Positions 1 to 11,310 of a stretch of 64,000 nt of DNA are shown here, piece by piece. How positions within the stretch are numbered: the stretch's first letter is position 1; every line of letters begins with the position of its first letter. The stretch is taken from NCBI GenBank assembly GCA_947579605.1, contig OX388313.1, forward strand, positions 806,001 through 870,000, in the 5' to 3' direction. Made by a program: the position numbers and the translations under genes. Source of the DNA: Athripsodes cinereus (lineage: Eukaryota; Arthropoda; Insecta; Trichoptera; Leptoceridae). The notes under the pieces are model-generated. The model was given only the letters and a program-made list of their open reading frames with translations, did not search any database and was not told the origin of the DNA.

Positions 1-527
1 ATAATGAAAGTACATTCTACATTTAATACAATTGATTCTTGTGCCAAAGTCATTAGCCTCACGTACCTACATCCTTTATAATGTCTTTACAAAGACAACT
101 TAGTATGCGCTATCTTTTGATAGTACAAGCATTATAATGACACAACATTAATTTAATGCAGACACTAATATTAAAGCACTGCTGATCAAAAACTGTGATA
201 TATTTTTTTCATTACTAGCTTAATATATAGTCTCTCTTATTGTGCATCACGTCTTAACTTTTATTAGCACTGAGACGATAGCCTGCATGTTTATTACACT
301 TGCAGTTCGCCTTCTAGCTACCACACCCGTGGCAAATTCCGGGATGGTATTTATTTATTTATTTAGGGTTTTAAGAGGCACAAACAGTTTATACAAAAAA
401 TGTTAGCAATAATATTATAAACTTCACCGATATACAAACCAATTGAGGTTTCACTAATTACCAGAGCGCACGATGAACACAAACCGTCATTGACAACTTA
501 CTACTAATCGAAGATATGAATTAGGTA
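1..527. other. AT-rich stretch, no gene seen
   Basis: I see no coding potential, RNA gene or complete mobile element here. A short TTTA-type microsatellite lies near 349-365 and may be the tail of an old retroposon. Confidence 0.6.
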
Positions 528-703
528 TGGTATGGAAGACGGGAAGTTGGCAGAAAGCAGATGTCCTGGCTGCGCAACATTAGAGAGTGGACCGGAATCC
601 GGACAGTGGATGACCTGTTCAGAGCAGCACAGGACAGGGAGGTTTTCATCGGAGTGATCGCCAATGTCGGGGGGACCTGACATGGCACAGAAAGAAGAAG
701 AAG
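528..703 (+). mobile_element. LINE 3' end, C-terminal reverse-transcriptase fragment
   Basis: The frame 536-680 reads through residues such as SWLRNIREWTGIRTVDDLF and AAQDREVFIGVIANVGGT before a TGA stop. This tryptophan-rich ending is typical of the C-terminus of RTE/BovB-like non-LTR reverse transcriptase ORFs in insects. A short GAA-rich tail follows (about 691-703), as expected for a target-primed retroposon. Only the last 50 or so residues survive, so this is a 5'-truncated dead copy. A related fragment lies at 2562-2920 on the same strand and another at 966-1042 on the opposite strand. The family assignment is by motif resemblance only. Confidence 0.6.
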
Positions 704-965
704 AATGAATAAATTAATAAACTTTGATGTTGATAATATCGTGGATGATTTCTTCGACGCCGTTTAATAAAGTTTCCATCTCAAGAGCGCGGGACCTGTT
801 GGAAGAGTGAAGTCTTCAGTTTGCTACTGAAAATTATTACTGTAACTTTGGCTTGTAATAAAGACATCCAAAAACATCAATTGTGTAATGGAGGCACAAG
901 GAACCACATATTATCACGACACTCAGAATTGATGACAATGACACAGAAAAAAGAATATCAAAAAA

Positions 966-1042
966 ATATTCGTCTTCTCTACGTGTCTTGACGGGTCCCC
1001 CCGACGTGGGAGAAATCTTTCCTGTTCTGGGAAGCACGAAAA
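966..1042 (-). mobile_element. LINE 3' end fragment (same family as 528-703)
   Basis: Read on the minus strand, this short piece contains the same 'GTCGGGGGGACC' ending seen at 661-677, preceded by a sequence resembling the AQDRE motif. It is a remnant of the terminal 20-25 codons, in opposite orientation to the 528-703 copy. Confidence 0.4.
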
Positions 1043-2561
1043 AGAAGATTGAAGGGCAAATTAAAAAAAAGTTGCAGAAAAAGATCTTTTACCCCCAGCT
1101 TCACTCAGGAACAGTTCCTAGATTTATGTAACTGCTCTTGAAAAGTCAAAACATTTGCACAACTATTCTTCAATAAGCTGCACTTCGTTAGTTTTAAATG
1201 GCTATCAGCAACAATCTCTGAGCTTTTCATTAATAAAAGAGGTCATATCATTTAATTGTAATTTCATCAGCAAAGGTTTAGTAGTTTATCCTTTATTACT
1301 AAGTACACAATCGTTGCTTTACAACTCTTTCATTAAGTAATTAAGTTTATTATTGACACTTTTATACAACAATGCAGAGGCGTACCGAGTATTTTAATCT
1401 AGGGGGATAGATAGTTCTTAGTTCAATTGTTAATATCTCAGTCATTAATATCTCGTTTTATTCAGAGGAAGTTGGGTCTTTTCAAGTTTTAACGGGAGGA
1501 GAAAATTTGAGACATCTTTTTTTACAGTGTACTTTGTTGTCTAATGTGCTTATTTTATCTAGCGAAAGTTAAATATAGAGTAAGTTTAATAACGTCTAAT
1601 AATATTTGGCTAAAAATAGCACTATTCTTTCTCTACAACTATTCTGATAGCTCGGACTTCCCTCTTTTACAATATAATGAGCCCTGAGAATGTTGTGGGG
1701 GAGGGGTGAATCAGATGTCATAAAGACGCTCTGAATGAAAGAGGCTGGTTTCTGTTCTATGGTCCCAAGAGGAGAAGTGAGGTGAATTAAGAGCCATCGG
1801 ATCCAAGATTAATTTTTTCAACGGGAAATATAGAATCCAATTTAATTCAATGTATGTATATTGAGTCTGACTTATAGGGGGGCACTGCACAACTTAATGG
1901 TGATTTTTCCATATTTTACCACACTTTTTGCTTTTTAGAACGCCTAGTGGGAGAAGCTAGCCCCCCTCCCCTCTGTGTACGTCATTGCGGCGATACATCA
2001 TTGTGCTTTTATAATATGTTGGTATCTTCATCTTCGTTGTATTAATGAAAGTCAAAGGTTTTGTATCGTGCGAGTACTTGCATACATAATGTCAGATGTG
2101 AAAGCTATTAACTGAGAGCTTTTATGTTCTCTAACAATAAAAATAATGATGATTTAATTAACAGTATGGAAGGCACTGAATGTATCTGTTTATTTTTATT
2201 GTATGCAGTAAAAATAAACAGTTAATTGTCACATTATGGTATAGATTTATATAGACTTTTATATTTCCTAATTAAATAAATAAATAAAACTTTATTGAAG
2301 TTTAAGTTAACCATTTAAATAGTTACATTACGAAAACCGAAAGACTTACGCATAAGCGATTCTTTTGAAACGACCTTATTGAGAAGGAAAAAATCGTAAA
2401 TATGTGCTTATTAGCTTCATATTAAAGTTGTTATAAATGTTTAGAAACTACCACTGTATTTCCCCCGAATCAATAAACAATATAATAATGCTATTAATTT
2501 GAGAGATTTTTTTAAGAAATGAGACGATATGAAATAATAAAATTTCTGTAGACGTGTTCTT
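1043..2561. other. AT-rich stretch, no gene seen
   Basis: No open frame with recognisable content and no clear repeat structure was found. The reading frames of about 60 codons in this stretch have the composition expected by chance. Confidence 0.55.
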
Positions 2562-2920
2562 GTACGGTTCTGAGATCTGAATTCTAAAAGTGAATACGAT
2601 GAATTGCTTAAAGGCATTTGAAATGCAGTTTCACAGAAGAATGCTTCGTAGTCATAAGGTCACAAATGTAAAAGTGTTAAGAAGAGTGGAATGGACGGAT
2701 AACTCCTGTTAGATGTCAAAGTGCGTCAGATCTCATAGCTGGATCATGTGTTGCGTGGGGCAAAATACCACTTTCTGTGGTTTATTATGATAGGCAAATT
2801 AAAAGGACATCTAAGAAGATGTGTGAAAGAGTTGTTCCGGACAGCGCAGGACCGCGAAACCAATGCCAGAATGATTACAAACGTCAATGGAACCTGAGAG
2901 AGCACTTACAGAAGAAAAAG
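2562..2920 (+). mobile_element. Degenerate LINE 3' region
   Basis: Broken frames give residues resembling the C-terminal half of a non-LTR reverse transcriptase. They include a 'FLYGSE' start, a 'KAFEMQFHRRMLRSHKVTNV' segment and a final 'ELFRTAQDRETNARMITNVN' block. Several frameshifts and stops interrupt it. The last block aligns with the ending of the fragment at 528-703, so both belong to one family. A purine-rich GAA-like tail follows near 2905-2920. Confidence 0.5.
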
Positions 2921-3937
2921 CAGACGATGTATTTGATAGAGTCTCCTAGCTAAAATGGTATTTGGCTAGTCGTATTTGAAGTTAGAAAAGAGGATGGCAG
3001 ATGGATGCCTAGAATCCTGGAGCGGAAATCATAAATTACAAGAAAAGCATAGGAAAACCCTCAAAATATGAACCAATGATATTATCCATGTGACGGGAAT
3101 AAAGTAGGTTTGTGTTGCTTGAAACAGACAACAGTCAAAAGTCTGCATCCAGTAGTTGATTAATGAGGGCTGGCAAACAGTAAAAAAGTAATATTGTTTT
3201 CATTTAATCTGCAACAAGTTGCCATCTCAAGATTATCACCAAATTCTTCTTTGATTTCTCATCACCCTCCATTCTAGTTAAATAAATATTAATTAATTAT
3301 CTGGAAACAATGTAACGATATAGGTCATAAGAGGTTAAACCCATACAGCGTTCTTTAAGTCGTATTGGCTTGAGAATACTCAGAGGCAGATGACACGATT
3401 CCGTGAAATGGTTCATTGAATTAACAGTAACAAGTACCACTAATTAAAGTTGAATTATATCTCAAACTCCTATATTGTATAATTGTTAAGATACGTATTA
3501 TAAGTATTATTCTTAGATAATAATTATATCCTTTGAATTAGTGCAACCGTTGAAACTGAATCCGACGCACGAATCAACTAGAACGTTGTCTAAAGAGAAC
3601 TCAAACTAAATTCGAGATTCGTCTTTGATCTCTAGTCACAGATGTGATGTAAGCGCATTGGTAAATTTAGTACAACCAAAGATATTTTAATAGGTAACAT
3701 TTTGTGTTTTACTTGACTTACAATTCTATAAATACAACTAAAACTTAGATAACTTTTATAAAAGACCCACTTTCACGCAACTGCTTCTTTGCTGTGAAGA
3801 TATTTAGAATTTTACTCAAATCTCAAATGCACAGCTAACAAAATTATGTAAACTTCCTTTAGTAGAAAATAGAAAAAGTGCTGGTTTTGTTAACTTTACC
3901 CATGGTACGTTCACCTATCCCATGGGTTAATTGCACT

Positions 3938-3983
3938 TAAGCCAACCTTAGCCAATTCGTAAGCATCTGAACACCTTTCTTCT
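3938..3983 (+). repeat. Dispersed short repeat, copy 1 of 3
   Basis: The block around 'TTAGCCAATTCGTAAGCATC' recurs with changes at 6358-6404 and 7880-7927, always in the same orientation and followed by 'GAACACC' or 'GGACATC'. The element it belongs to is not identified. Confidence 0.5.
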
Positions 3984-4116
3984 TTCTGATGATGATTTTG
4001 GCTGACCAGTCCTTCAGGCTGCCCACCCTGGCATCTCTCGTGTGGAGAAATTTGTTAGTGTAAAAAATAATCGGATAAATGGAAGTCCCCATCAGATTTC
4101 TGAGCTATCTGGGTGG
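3984..4116 (+). repeat. Dispersed repeat of unknown family, copy 1 of 4
   Basis: Starts with 'GGCTGACCAGTCCTTCAGGC' and ends near 'GGGTGGCCAGTGGGTCTCC'. Related copies are at 44315-44455 (minus), 49205-49365 (plus) and 53735-53870 (plus). They share a 'CCTTCAG' block, a 'GGATAAATGGAAGTC'-like centre and a final 'TGGGTCT' block. I do not recognise the family. The minus-strand copy at 44.3 kb reads as an open frame, but this may be chance. A fragment of the TAG-tailed repeat family follows at about 4125-4190. Confidence 0.5.
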
Positions 4117-4911
4117 CCAGTGGGTCTCCTTCATTGCTGGCCACCATACTAGTGGAATAAACCGTGATGGTATAGTAATGGTAGTATAAATATTTGATCT
4201 TCTCTACCAAGCACTTTAGAGCAAACTTTCATTATATATTTTGATTTTATTACTCGCTACGTAGTATGTATATATATATATAGAAGTCGTATTATTTCTC
4301 TCTTCGCCACAATCGTTAAAGAGATGATTTAGAATTACTGTCGTTCGTTTATATAGGAATAATAATACATTTATTGTAGACTTGTTGAAATCGTAATAAA
4401 TACAGCTACATAAACGATGCAGTAAATGAATATTATGCAGCATGAACACTGTGTGACTCAAATATAACACATATATAATCTTAGGTATTATTATGATCAA
4501 ACTTTATTATAAAAAGTATTAGTAAGTATAAATCTTATGTATTGTGCTGTATGCTTAGTAAAAATGATCGTTAAATGTTACATGGGATTTGGATACTTGA
4601 GAGTGCTTACGTTATGTTAAAAAATATAAAATTATGAGTGTGCATTATTAAAGTTTAGATGTAAGTTGTTGATTATTGTTTCAATACCCTCGAATATTGG
4701 TGATATTCTGAGCTTTTTAAAATATATTTTTACGTGAGTGGTTCACGTGCTAAGAAAAATCGATCCTAGAACATTGAAACTGAGAAAATAGCACATTTTT
4801 TTTCACTTGAAGTGTTTTGATACTAATCAGTTTTTTTTAAATTTATTTACTCGAGGATGGAGACGGATTTTGATTGTATCGATCTACAGTATAGAAGTAA
4901 GTATAGTAAAT

Positions 4912-5362
4912 AAATCTTTTGTAATTACTGATGCTTTCCGTAAATTATGTAAAAAAAATTGTTTTGTAATTACCGATGCTTTTCGTAAATTATGTTAAAA
5001 CATTGTTTTGTAATTACCGATGCTTTCCGTAAATTATGTAAAAACAATGCTTATGAAAGAAATAGTTTGTAATTTCCAATACTTTCCGTAAATCATGTAT
5101 AAACAAGCCTTGTAAAAAGAACATGGTTTGTAATGTCCGATACTTTCCGTATATTATAGAAACAAGCGTTATAAAAAAATAATTGACGATACTTTCTTTA
5201 AATAATATATAAACAAGCTTTATAAAAAAAATGTTGGTTTGTAATTGGCGATACGTTCTGTAAATGCTTTCCGAAAAGTATGTATAAAGAAGCCTTAGGG
5301 ATAAAACTTTCAGTAAATTATGTTTAAACAAACCAAAGCATGGTTTGTAATTGTGAATAAGC
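4912..5362. repeat. Diverged minisatellite, about 55-75 bp units
   Basis: At least seven successive copies of a unit with core 'TTTGTAATTACCGATGCTTT' followed by 'CCGTAAATTATGTA' can be followed. The first three copies (4915-5040) are nearly identical and about 55-60 bp long. Later copies drift in sequence and gain spacers with 'AAACAAGC' motifs. The gradient from homogeneous to diverged suggests expansion at the left side. Frames that run through it are by-products of the repeat and not genes. Confidence 0.8.
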
Positions 5363-5784
5363 AGAAGGCGAAACCATTAGAAACAAAGACTATATAATAT
5401 GCAATTTATATATTTTAATTATGTGATTTTACATTACTAATATTCATTATGATTGAAATGCATGGCGAATCATTAAGAAGATTTCATTTCAATGATCAAT
5501 TGAATTATCTTATAGCTACATTTCAAATGTAATTAAAAGATCACAGTTTAGCAAAATATTTTAATCCCCTTCTGTACTATGTATTTGTCGTAATCTTACA
5601 ATAATCTAATCAATGAGATTATACAAAGACGTATAAAGTGGTAAGAATAAAGTAGACAGCGTAACGAAATATTAAGATGGCGAAGATATTCAGCTGTAGG
5701 TTGGCAGTACTCACAAAAATAGACCTGGATTAGTAACCATGTCTAATATGAGAATAAAGTTATTCTTTGGTAGGTGTATGGTAC
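5363..5784. other. No gene seen
   Basis: AT-rich sequence between the minisatellite and a LINE tail. No coding or structural signal was found. A similar featureless stretch runs 5946-6357, apart from a G-run near 6061-6070. Confidence 0.5.
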
Positions 5785-5945
5785 GAGAAATGTGTCGTGG
5801 TTAGATGGAAGAAATCATTTTATAGTTATAATCTCGCCACTGCACATCGTCCTAGTTTTTAAAATTTTATATTATTTTGTTAACACTGTTATGTACCTAA
5901 TGATGATGTGCAAAAAGAATAAATAAATAAATAAAAGAATTTAGT
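5785..5945 (+). mobile_element. LINE 3' tail with conserved hairpin
   Basis: The sequence 'GATGGAAGAAATC...GATTATAATCTCGCC' forms the small stem typical of lepidopteran CR1/jockey-like LINE 3' untranslated ends. It is followed by 'ACTGCACATCGTC', a region ending in 'GATGATGTGCAAAAAGAATA' and an AAATA microsatellite tail. A minus-strand copy of the same tail lies at 22935-23110. No coding part remains. Confidence 0.6.
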
Positions 5946-6357
5946 GATTGATATATACGTCGTATGATACGTCTCTCAAATATATCAACGACACGGAGAG
6001 GGCAGCTTATATGTTTATTGCATTCGGTTGTATGTACTCCATCGAATTTCATACAAATTAGGGGGGGGGGGCTAAAAAAACTTGAACCATAAAATGATCC
6101 GGCAAGATCCATATTATTATTCTCTGAGCTCTTCTCCACCAAACTGCATTCATGGAACTCGGTCCTCACATTTTGCACATTCAACTACCTACAGCGCAGC
6201 GCCTGCACTAATTGTACATTCAATACATACATGGTTTCCCAACTGAAATGTCTGATAGTTCACACCTTCGTGAATGAAGATATTTCCTACCAAAGGGAGT
6301 TAGCACAATATGTTGGTTGTATAATTGACGGTTTGAAACAGAAATTGGTAAATGTTA

Positions 6358-6404
6358 ACTTAAACCAGCCTTAGCCAATTCGTTTGCATCAGAACACCTT
6401 TCCT
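6358..6404 (+). repeat. Dispersed short repeat, copy 2 of 3
   Basis: Shares 'TTAGCCAATTCGT' and 'CATCAGAACACCTTTC' with the copy at 3938-3983. Confidence 0.5.
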
Positions 6405-6689
6405 GTTTTCTGCTACTAAAGGGAGTTTGCACAGTTGTATAGTTGAAGTGTCTGTTGATATAGTTGTTCTTAGTTGTTATTGCCGTTAACATATTGTATT
6501 AATTCGATATGGATTCTAGTTTTACATAATTTTCATATGATTAGGCACTAATCGGCTTACTCACTTAACGTCAAAAATCGTAAATCGAATCAACTACTTT
6601 TATAATTCTGCATGCTATATTAAAACCATCAAATAGAGACATTTCATTTCAGAGTTCAGCGATGAGGAATGTCATCCGTCCTGAATGTT

Positions 6690-6890
6690 CTATTACTACT
6701 ACTACTGTTTTACCATCACAGCATATCCCACAAGTGGGGTATCCAGCAGATCAGTTGCATTTAATTACCTAACATAGCAAACTGTCTTCTCCATGATAAC
6801 AAAAATTTAAGATATTCAGGAAATGGGTGACAAACCTCATCGCTGACTTCAAGATGTAAAATGTCTTTAATTTTTCGAACACCGGCCTTG
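6690..6890 (-). mobile_element. TAG-tailed RTE-like short retroposon
   Basis: The minus strand ends with 'CCACTTGTGGGATATGC' then a TAG/AGT trinucleotide tail. This parallels the 3' end of the RTE copies in the window, which end 'CCACTTGGGATACGGCGTGAGGGTATAGATA'. The body includes 'GACATTCAGGATGGGTGGC'-like and 'CTCATCGCTGA' blocks. No coding capacity is visible, so this is either a non-autonomous relative or the truncated 3' end of an RTE family. At least twelve copies occur in the window. A copy in opposite orientation lies 130 bp away. Confidence 0.6.
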
Positions 6891-7014
6891 AACAGAACAC
6901 TCGGAAATGACCAATTCTTTTTCGGGCGCTCTCGGGAAAAATAAGATTGAATCAAAAGTGAAAATAAAGAGGATTTTTTATTTATATTATTTTACAATCT
7001 ATACTTGATTCGAA

Positions 7015-7190
7015 AAAATTAAGACATTTTACTTCTTAAATTCAGCGATGAGGCTTGCCACCCATCCTGAATGTCTTGATTTTATATTGGCACGAAGAGG
7101 ACAGTTTGCATGTTTCTTACATGCAGCTGATCTGCTGGCTACCCCACTTGTGGGATATGCCGTGATGGTATAGTAGTAGTAGTAATCTAT
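7015..7190 (+). mobile_element. TAG-tailed RTE-like short retroposon
   Basis: This is the plus-strand counterpart of 6690-6890. It holds 'CAGCGATGAGG', 'CATCCTGAATGTCTT', 'CTGGCTACCCCACTTGTGGG' and a final TAGTAGTAGTAG tail. The two copies face each other and could form a large stem. Confidence 0.65.
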
Positions 7191-7879
7191 ACTTATTATT
7201 ATTATTATTGGATAATTTATATTGCACCGTTTTCATGATTCAAATCATCTCAAGGGCGCATTTACACTATTATTTCACATTATAATTTATTCTTTACCAC
7301 TTTTATAATACAAATTTGGTTAAATATTATTGTCACAAATTTTTATTAGATTTGGTTTCTATTTTTCTATTTTTACAATTTATTATTTAAACTATAGCAC
7401 AGAAAACACTAAAAACAACATAATTAAATAAAATACACTGTATTTTAGTCTGAATAAAAAAAATATAAAATCAATTGATGTTTAACTATTATTTTGAATT
7501 TAAAAGTAAGAGAAGTTGTGGGTTCAGGCAGCTGCAAGAGCGCCATCTACCCAAACTATATACCTACTGTATTAAAATGAACTTTCATAGTGTTTCCTCT
7601 TTGAAAATCGAAAAGTAAGATTATTTCATATGTAGGTATATTATATTGTAAGCTATCAGGTACATGATATTGATGCAAATCCCCTTTCACGACACAAGCT
7701 TTTAGTAGCTTACTGTGAAAGGTGTATAAGGTTGTATTTGGGTTTATAACAGAAAATCGGATATATTTAAAAACAAAATAATCTACATTTCAGCGGTAAG
7801 TGCAGTCAGCCGCTCTGAAAAGATATGAGAGAAGCATAAGAGAGAAAAGGTGGAATTGGTGGACGTTACTATGGTGTAA
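7191..7879. other. AT-rich stretch with a SINE-tail fragment
   Basis: No gene was found. A short block near 7703-7750 ('AAAGGTGTATAAGGTTGTAT' then 'TTGGGTTTATAAC') matches sequence after the SINE at 32068-32240 and a reversed piece at 36125-36190, so it is probably the 3' remnant of the same SINE family. Confidence 0.4.
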
Positions 7880-7927
7880 AGTGCTTAAGTCAGCCAGAAC
7901 CGATTCGTAGGCGTCAGGACATCTAAT
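7880..7927 (+). repeat. Dispersed short repeat, copy 3 of 3
   Basis: A diverged copy of the 3938-3983 and 6358-6404 blocks ('CCAGAACCGATTCGTAGGCG'). Confidence 0.4.
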
Positions 7928-8654
7928 ACTCTCTCTCTCTAATCTGCAAGTGATGCTTAGCTTTGGATTAAATCATACCTATCGTGATACATCTCACAAA
8001 TATATATACATATATAGATATACGGTATAATGTATAAGAGAGTGTGTGTATGTGTGTAGGAGGGATAAAAACATCATCCGTCAGCTGACGTGTCATTGTC
8101 ACGGTGTAAATCAATAATATTATAACGTTACGTTAGTGTAACTAATGTCTTTTATCATAATATACCTACCTGCCTAGATAATCACCTATGTATTAATATG
8201 TGTATACTTGTATTGTAATGTATTGAGTCATGATACATACTGCATTAGTATGGTTCTAACTTCTGACCATATGGTATAATCAGTAGCTACAACTTACAAC
8301 TATAATATAGGTGAATCAATTTATAACTCAGTCAGCAAGGCATGATTAACAGACGTATTATTCAATCATGAATGTCCCTAAAAAGATGTCATACATGCTG
8401 TCGGAAAGGCTATAAAATTGCTTAATAATTTGAATATTCATGTCGATATTTTCAACATAACATACAATGACTTTATCGCCAGGATAGAGATTCTCCTTTG
8501 ATTCTGTCTCTTTTTGATCATATCTCTTTTTTTTGACTTGGAATTTCTTTGTTTTTTTTTCTTTTGTTTTTTCATTTTTCCTGCTGAGACCGCCTTGGCC
8601 AAAAGCTGTTATGGTCTCAGTGCAAGGTGATGTTTTTATAAAAGTAAAAATAAA
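7928..8654. other. No gene seen
   Basis: AT-rich with a CT run near 7930-7940, a TATATA run near 8003-8025 and a GT-rich run near 8040-8060. The long minus-strand frame crossing 8358-8876 combines unique sequence with an antisense RTE fragment and does not look like a gene. Confidence 0.5.
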
Positions 8655-8917
8655 AATAATAATACCATCACGTCGCTTCCCTCGTGGGGTAGGCAGAAAG
8701 GATCGAGCGCCACTTCCTTTAATCCTTGCATACCCTTTCGCTTCCGTCACTGTCATACAATTATTCTTCATGCATGCTCTCCTGTTCAATGTGCTCAACA
8801 CGTGACGGTCCTGCAGGATATGATTTATTATGATCTTGCCATTTGATCCTCGGACGACCACGCCTCCGAGCACCATTCCTCTCAGCCAAATATATTTTCT
8901 CGGTCAATCTGTCCTCA
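8655..8917 (-). mobile_element. 5'-truncated RTE-type LINE, variant subfamily
   Basis: On the minus strand this reads toward a 3' end with 'CTGCCTACCCCACGAGGGAA' and 'GTGATGGTATTATTATT'. Upstream are blocks matching the RTE C-terminal region (GATGACCAAGAAAATATA-like and 'CGAGGATCAAATGGCAAG'). A closely related variant is at 42808-43055. Both differ from the main RTE group in the motif before the tail. No intact frame remains. Confidence 0.6.
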
Positions 8918-9113
8918 TTAAATAAAATATAAAAATATATACCTAATTGAGCACTGTTTAATCTCCACTATGTTAGGTTAAATACCGAACGTTTTCGCCT
9001 ATACTTGTAGGCATCTTCAGGGAAACTAAAACGGTCTTCCGAAAACGCACGGTATTTAACCTAACATAGTGGAGATTAAACAGTGCTCAATTTTTATATT
9101 TTATTTAATAAAA
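8918..9113. mobile_element. Foldback element with perfect 43-bp inverted arms
   Basis: Positions 8945-8987 are exactly the reverse complement of 9050-9092. Outside these the match continues (TTAAATAAAATATAAAAAT on both sides) after a roughly 10-bp insertion in the left arm. The perfect arms suggest a recent origin or gene conversion. The loop (8988-9049) holds a hammerhead-like core, annotated separately. There is no coding capacity. It behaves like a MITE or a small retrozyme-like or Penelope-derived unit. Its class is uncertain. Confidence 0.8.
8985..9020 (-). ncRNA. Hammerhead-ribozyme-like core
   Basis: Minus strand: CTGAAGA, one extra T, a 5-bp stem GCCTA/TAGGC with a short loop, then GAAA and a short ACG/CGGT stem ending in TA. 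This matches the hammerhead order CUGANGA, helix II, GAAA, helix III, UH. Helix I is not convincing and the extra U after CUGAAGA is non-canonical, so catalytic activity is doubtful. Hammerhead motifs are known from Penelope-like elements and retrozymes. Confidence 0.4.
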
Positions 9114-10229
9114 TTAAAAATGGATTTCCACAGCGTAAACACAAAAACTCTTGAATTATTAATGTCCTCATTCATTTTTTCCACATGCCCAAACCAATTT
9201 TTTTGATTCAATTGGTAATTCATAAAATCAACTCCACTCTATTAATTCCACAAACGAATAACTATAAAAAATACACGGTTCTCTTTGTATATTAAATATT
9301 AAGTTAACGAAAAAAAAAATATAGGTACCTATTTACAATAATTCCACAAATAAACATTTGGAATTGTTAAACTATTGAACGGAACAAAGACAACATAATG
9401 CCTTTAACAGTGCGATTATTATAGATGATATATTTCAATTTTTGTTGTGTTTTTAAAGCATAATGTATAAAGCATAAACCAAAATTACAAAAATGGCGAT
9501 TTGTCAAATATAAGACATTTCGACTTCTTTAGTAATAGAACTAGATAGTCGATATGTGAGCTTCCAGATCCGGTTATTTTTTTTTAAAGTGGTATAGATT
9601 ATTAAAGTTGTCGCATGGGAGTATTTAAATAATTCGATTAGCTACGTTTAGTGATATGTTTAGGTTTTTAGAGCCTGTAGGTATTCATAATAAATACCTT
9701 AACATAGTATTAAAGATATGGCAGTAACTATGTATAGAATGTATGTGTGTTTGTTGTCAATTGGCAAGTCGATCTCTTTAACCTTCAAAACCTGTTCAAA
9801 TGACTTTTCATTCATAGCTGAATCTTAAACAAATATAACATCAACTAGTTTATACACCTGACGTTATTTACATATGAAAAAAAACATATAAAGATATGCA
9901 AGTTTCGGTAACAATGAGTTTGACAGGTGGTTGGCTCTAACAGGAAATAGAATAATATGAGAACTATTTGAAACCTTTCATATAATTTTCAATTATTTTT
10001 TTTATGTACAATTTTACGTGAAGTTGTTGTCTATATAAATAAACCCGGATTTTTTTAGGTATATTACATATATTTTAGGTATTAAAATACCTTCTCAGAG
10101 AATAAATATAATTTTCTATGGAAGTTCTACTTATCTTCTCGAAAATAGAGTATATAGAGATACTCTATATTCCAGAATGTAGAGTATTTATACTATGGAT
10201 TATCTGTTAATTGATTTGAAAAATCGCTA
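9114..10229. other. AT-rich stretch, no gene seen
   Basis: Nothing beyond homopolymer runs and low-complexity AT sequence was recognised. A local inverted repeat with 'AGAGTAT' motifs lies near 10145-10195. Confidence 0.5.
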
Positions 10230-10231
10230 TT

Positions 10232-10258
10232 GTTTCGGCAAACCTTTGCCATCTACAG
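10232..10258 (-). ncRNA. Hammerhead-like stem motif, small
   Basis: Minus strand: CTGTAGA, T, a perfect 6-bp stem GGCAAA/TTTGCC, then GAAAC. It has the same order of parts as the motif at 8985-9020 but with CTGTAGA in place of CTGAAGA. The flanks ATTGTTTCG and CGAAACAAT also pair. It is a motif-level match only. Confidence 0.3.
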
Positions 10259-10384
10259 GCGAAACAATACTATAGTTATAAAAATGTATTTGTATAAGAT
10301 TATTATAGGTATATGCAAGTTCACTCAGGAAATTATTCATTTATATAATCATTCTAAACTGTACAATTTTTAAAAATAAATACA

Positions 10385-10530
10385 TTCAAATTATTTCATT
10401 CAATTTTATATTCAATTTTATAAATAAATACATTCAAATTATTGAATAAAATCAATATGCAGATGGCAGGTTTATCACAAAAGCGTGATCTCTTCCAAGT
10501 AACCCAATAGTCATCGAATTCACGATAGAA
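10385..10530 (-). mobile_element. LINE 3' tail
   Basis: On the minus strand a 'GGAAGAGATCACGCTTTTGT' stem region is followed by 'GATAAACCTGCCATCTGCAT', an AT-rich segment and repeated AATAAA-type words. This is the usual 3' untranslated end of a lepidopteran jockey/CR1-like LINE. The 46-bp AT-rich segment is partly duplicated (10375-10440). Confidence 0.5.
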
Positions 10531-11149
10531 TAATGTATCTACAAAATTGAACTTAAGTTTTATCAAGGAAACGGATATAAAATGTTTGCTCTCGATACAC
10601 ATGTGATGTCTTCGAAAAGAGGACTTTACATTCCTTATTGCTTGTCTGTTAAGAAAACCTCTGAAGACTTTATTAATAAAAAAATAAAATAAACAACACA
10701 CACATAAATACATAGAAATGAACTCAAATTTTAATTAAATTTTAATCTGCCTATATTATATCTGGCGTCTGCCTACGTAAGATACAGTAGATATTATGAG
10801 TATACAGCTACCTATCTACAGTTACTATTTTATATATCTATACTCCCACACACACAATTACAAGTCACTAGAGAACTATACAATACAGTATTGTGCTTGT
10901 GTCATTTTCTTGTTTGTTACTAAATCGATTCCATAGATAATTATTTTTTAATTATTTGCCCTAGAACAGGTTATACCTAGTTGGGCAGCATCAATGAAAA
11001 TATGTATAAGATTTGTAATGTATTGGTGTAATAAAAAAAAATAAAAAAAAATTGTTATTTAGGTATATTTAGGATCTCAAAAATAGTAGAAATCTGGGCA
11101 ATATTTAGTATTAAAGTATGGGAAAAGAATGAAATTTTGGCATCGAAGT
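10531..11149. other. No gene seen
   Basis: Low-complexity AT-rich sequence. The 105-codon minus-strand frame overlapping its left side (10396-10713) starts in unique sequence and runs into the LINE tail, and I do not support it as a gene. Confidence 0.5.
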
Positions 11150-11310
11150 TAAAAAAAATAATTCGGGTTAGTTGGAAGACATCGCATTTTAGCGCGTATA
11201 CTCGCCCTCTGTACATTAAATTGTATAACTGATATTTTTATGGTATGTACTTTGTTTTGATTTGTAATATTGTAATCAACATACAGTCAAGAATAAAATA
11301 AACACAAAAA
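11150..11310 (+). mobile_element. LINE 3' tail
   Basis: Contains 'GTTGGAAGACATCGCATTTT' and 'AGCG...CTCGCCCTCTGTACA', then an AT-rich segment with ATAAAATAAA at the end. It has the same layout as the tails at 5785-5945 and 22935-23110. Confidence 0.45.

Noticed and set aside
4216..4500. 94-codon minus-strand frame, isoleucine- and tyrosine-rich
   Set aside because: Composition is what AT-rich non-coding DNA gives; no domain and no splice or promoter context.
8358..8876. 172-codon minus-strand open frame
   Set aside because: Its first half is an RTE fragment and the rest is low-complexity lysine-rich sequence from an A/T-rich run; no domain.
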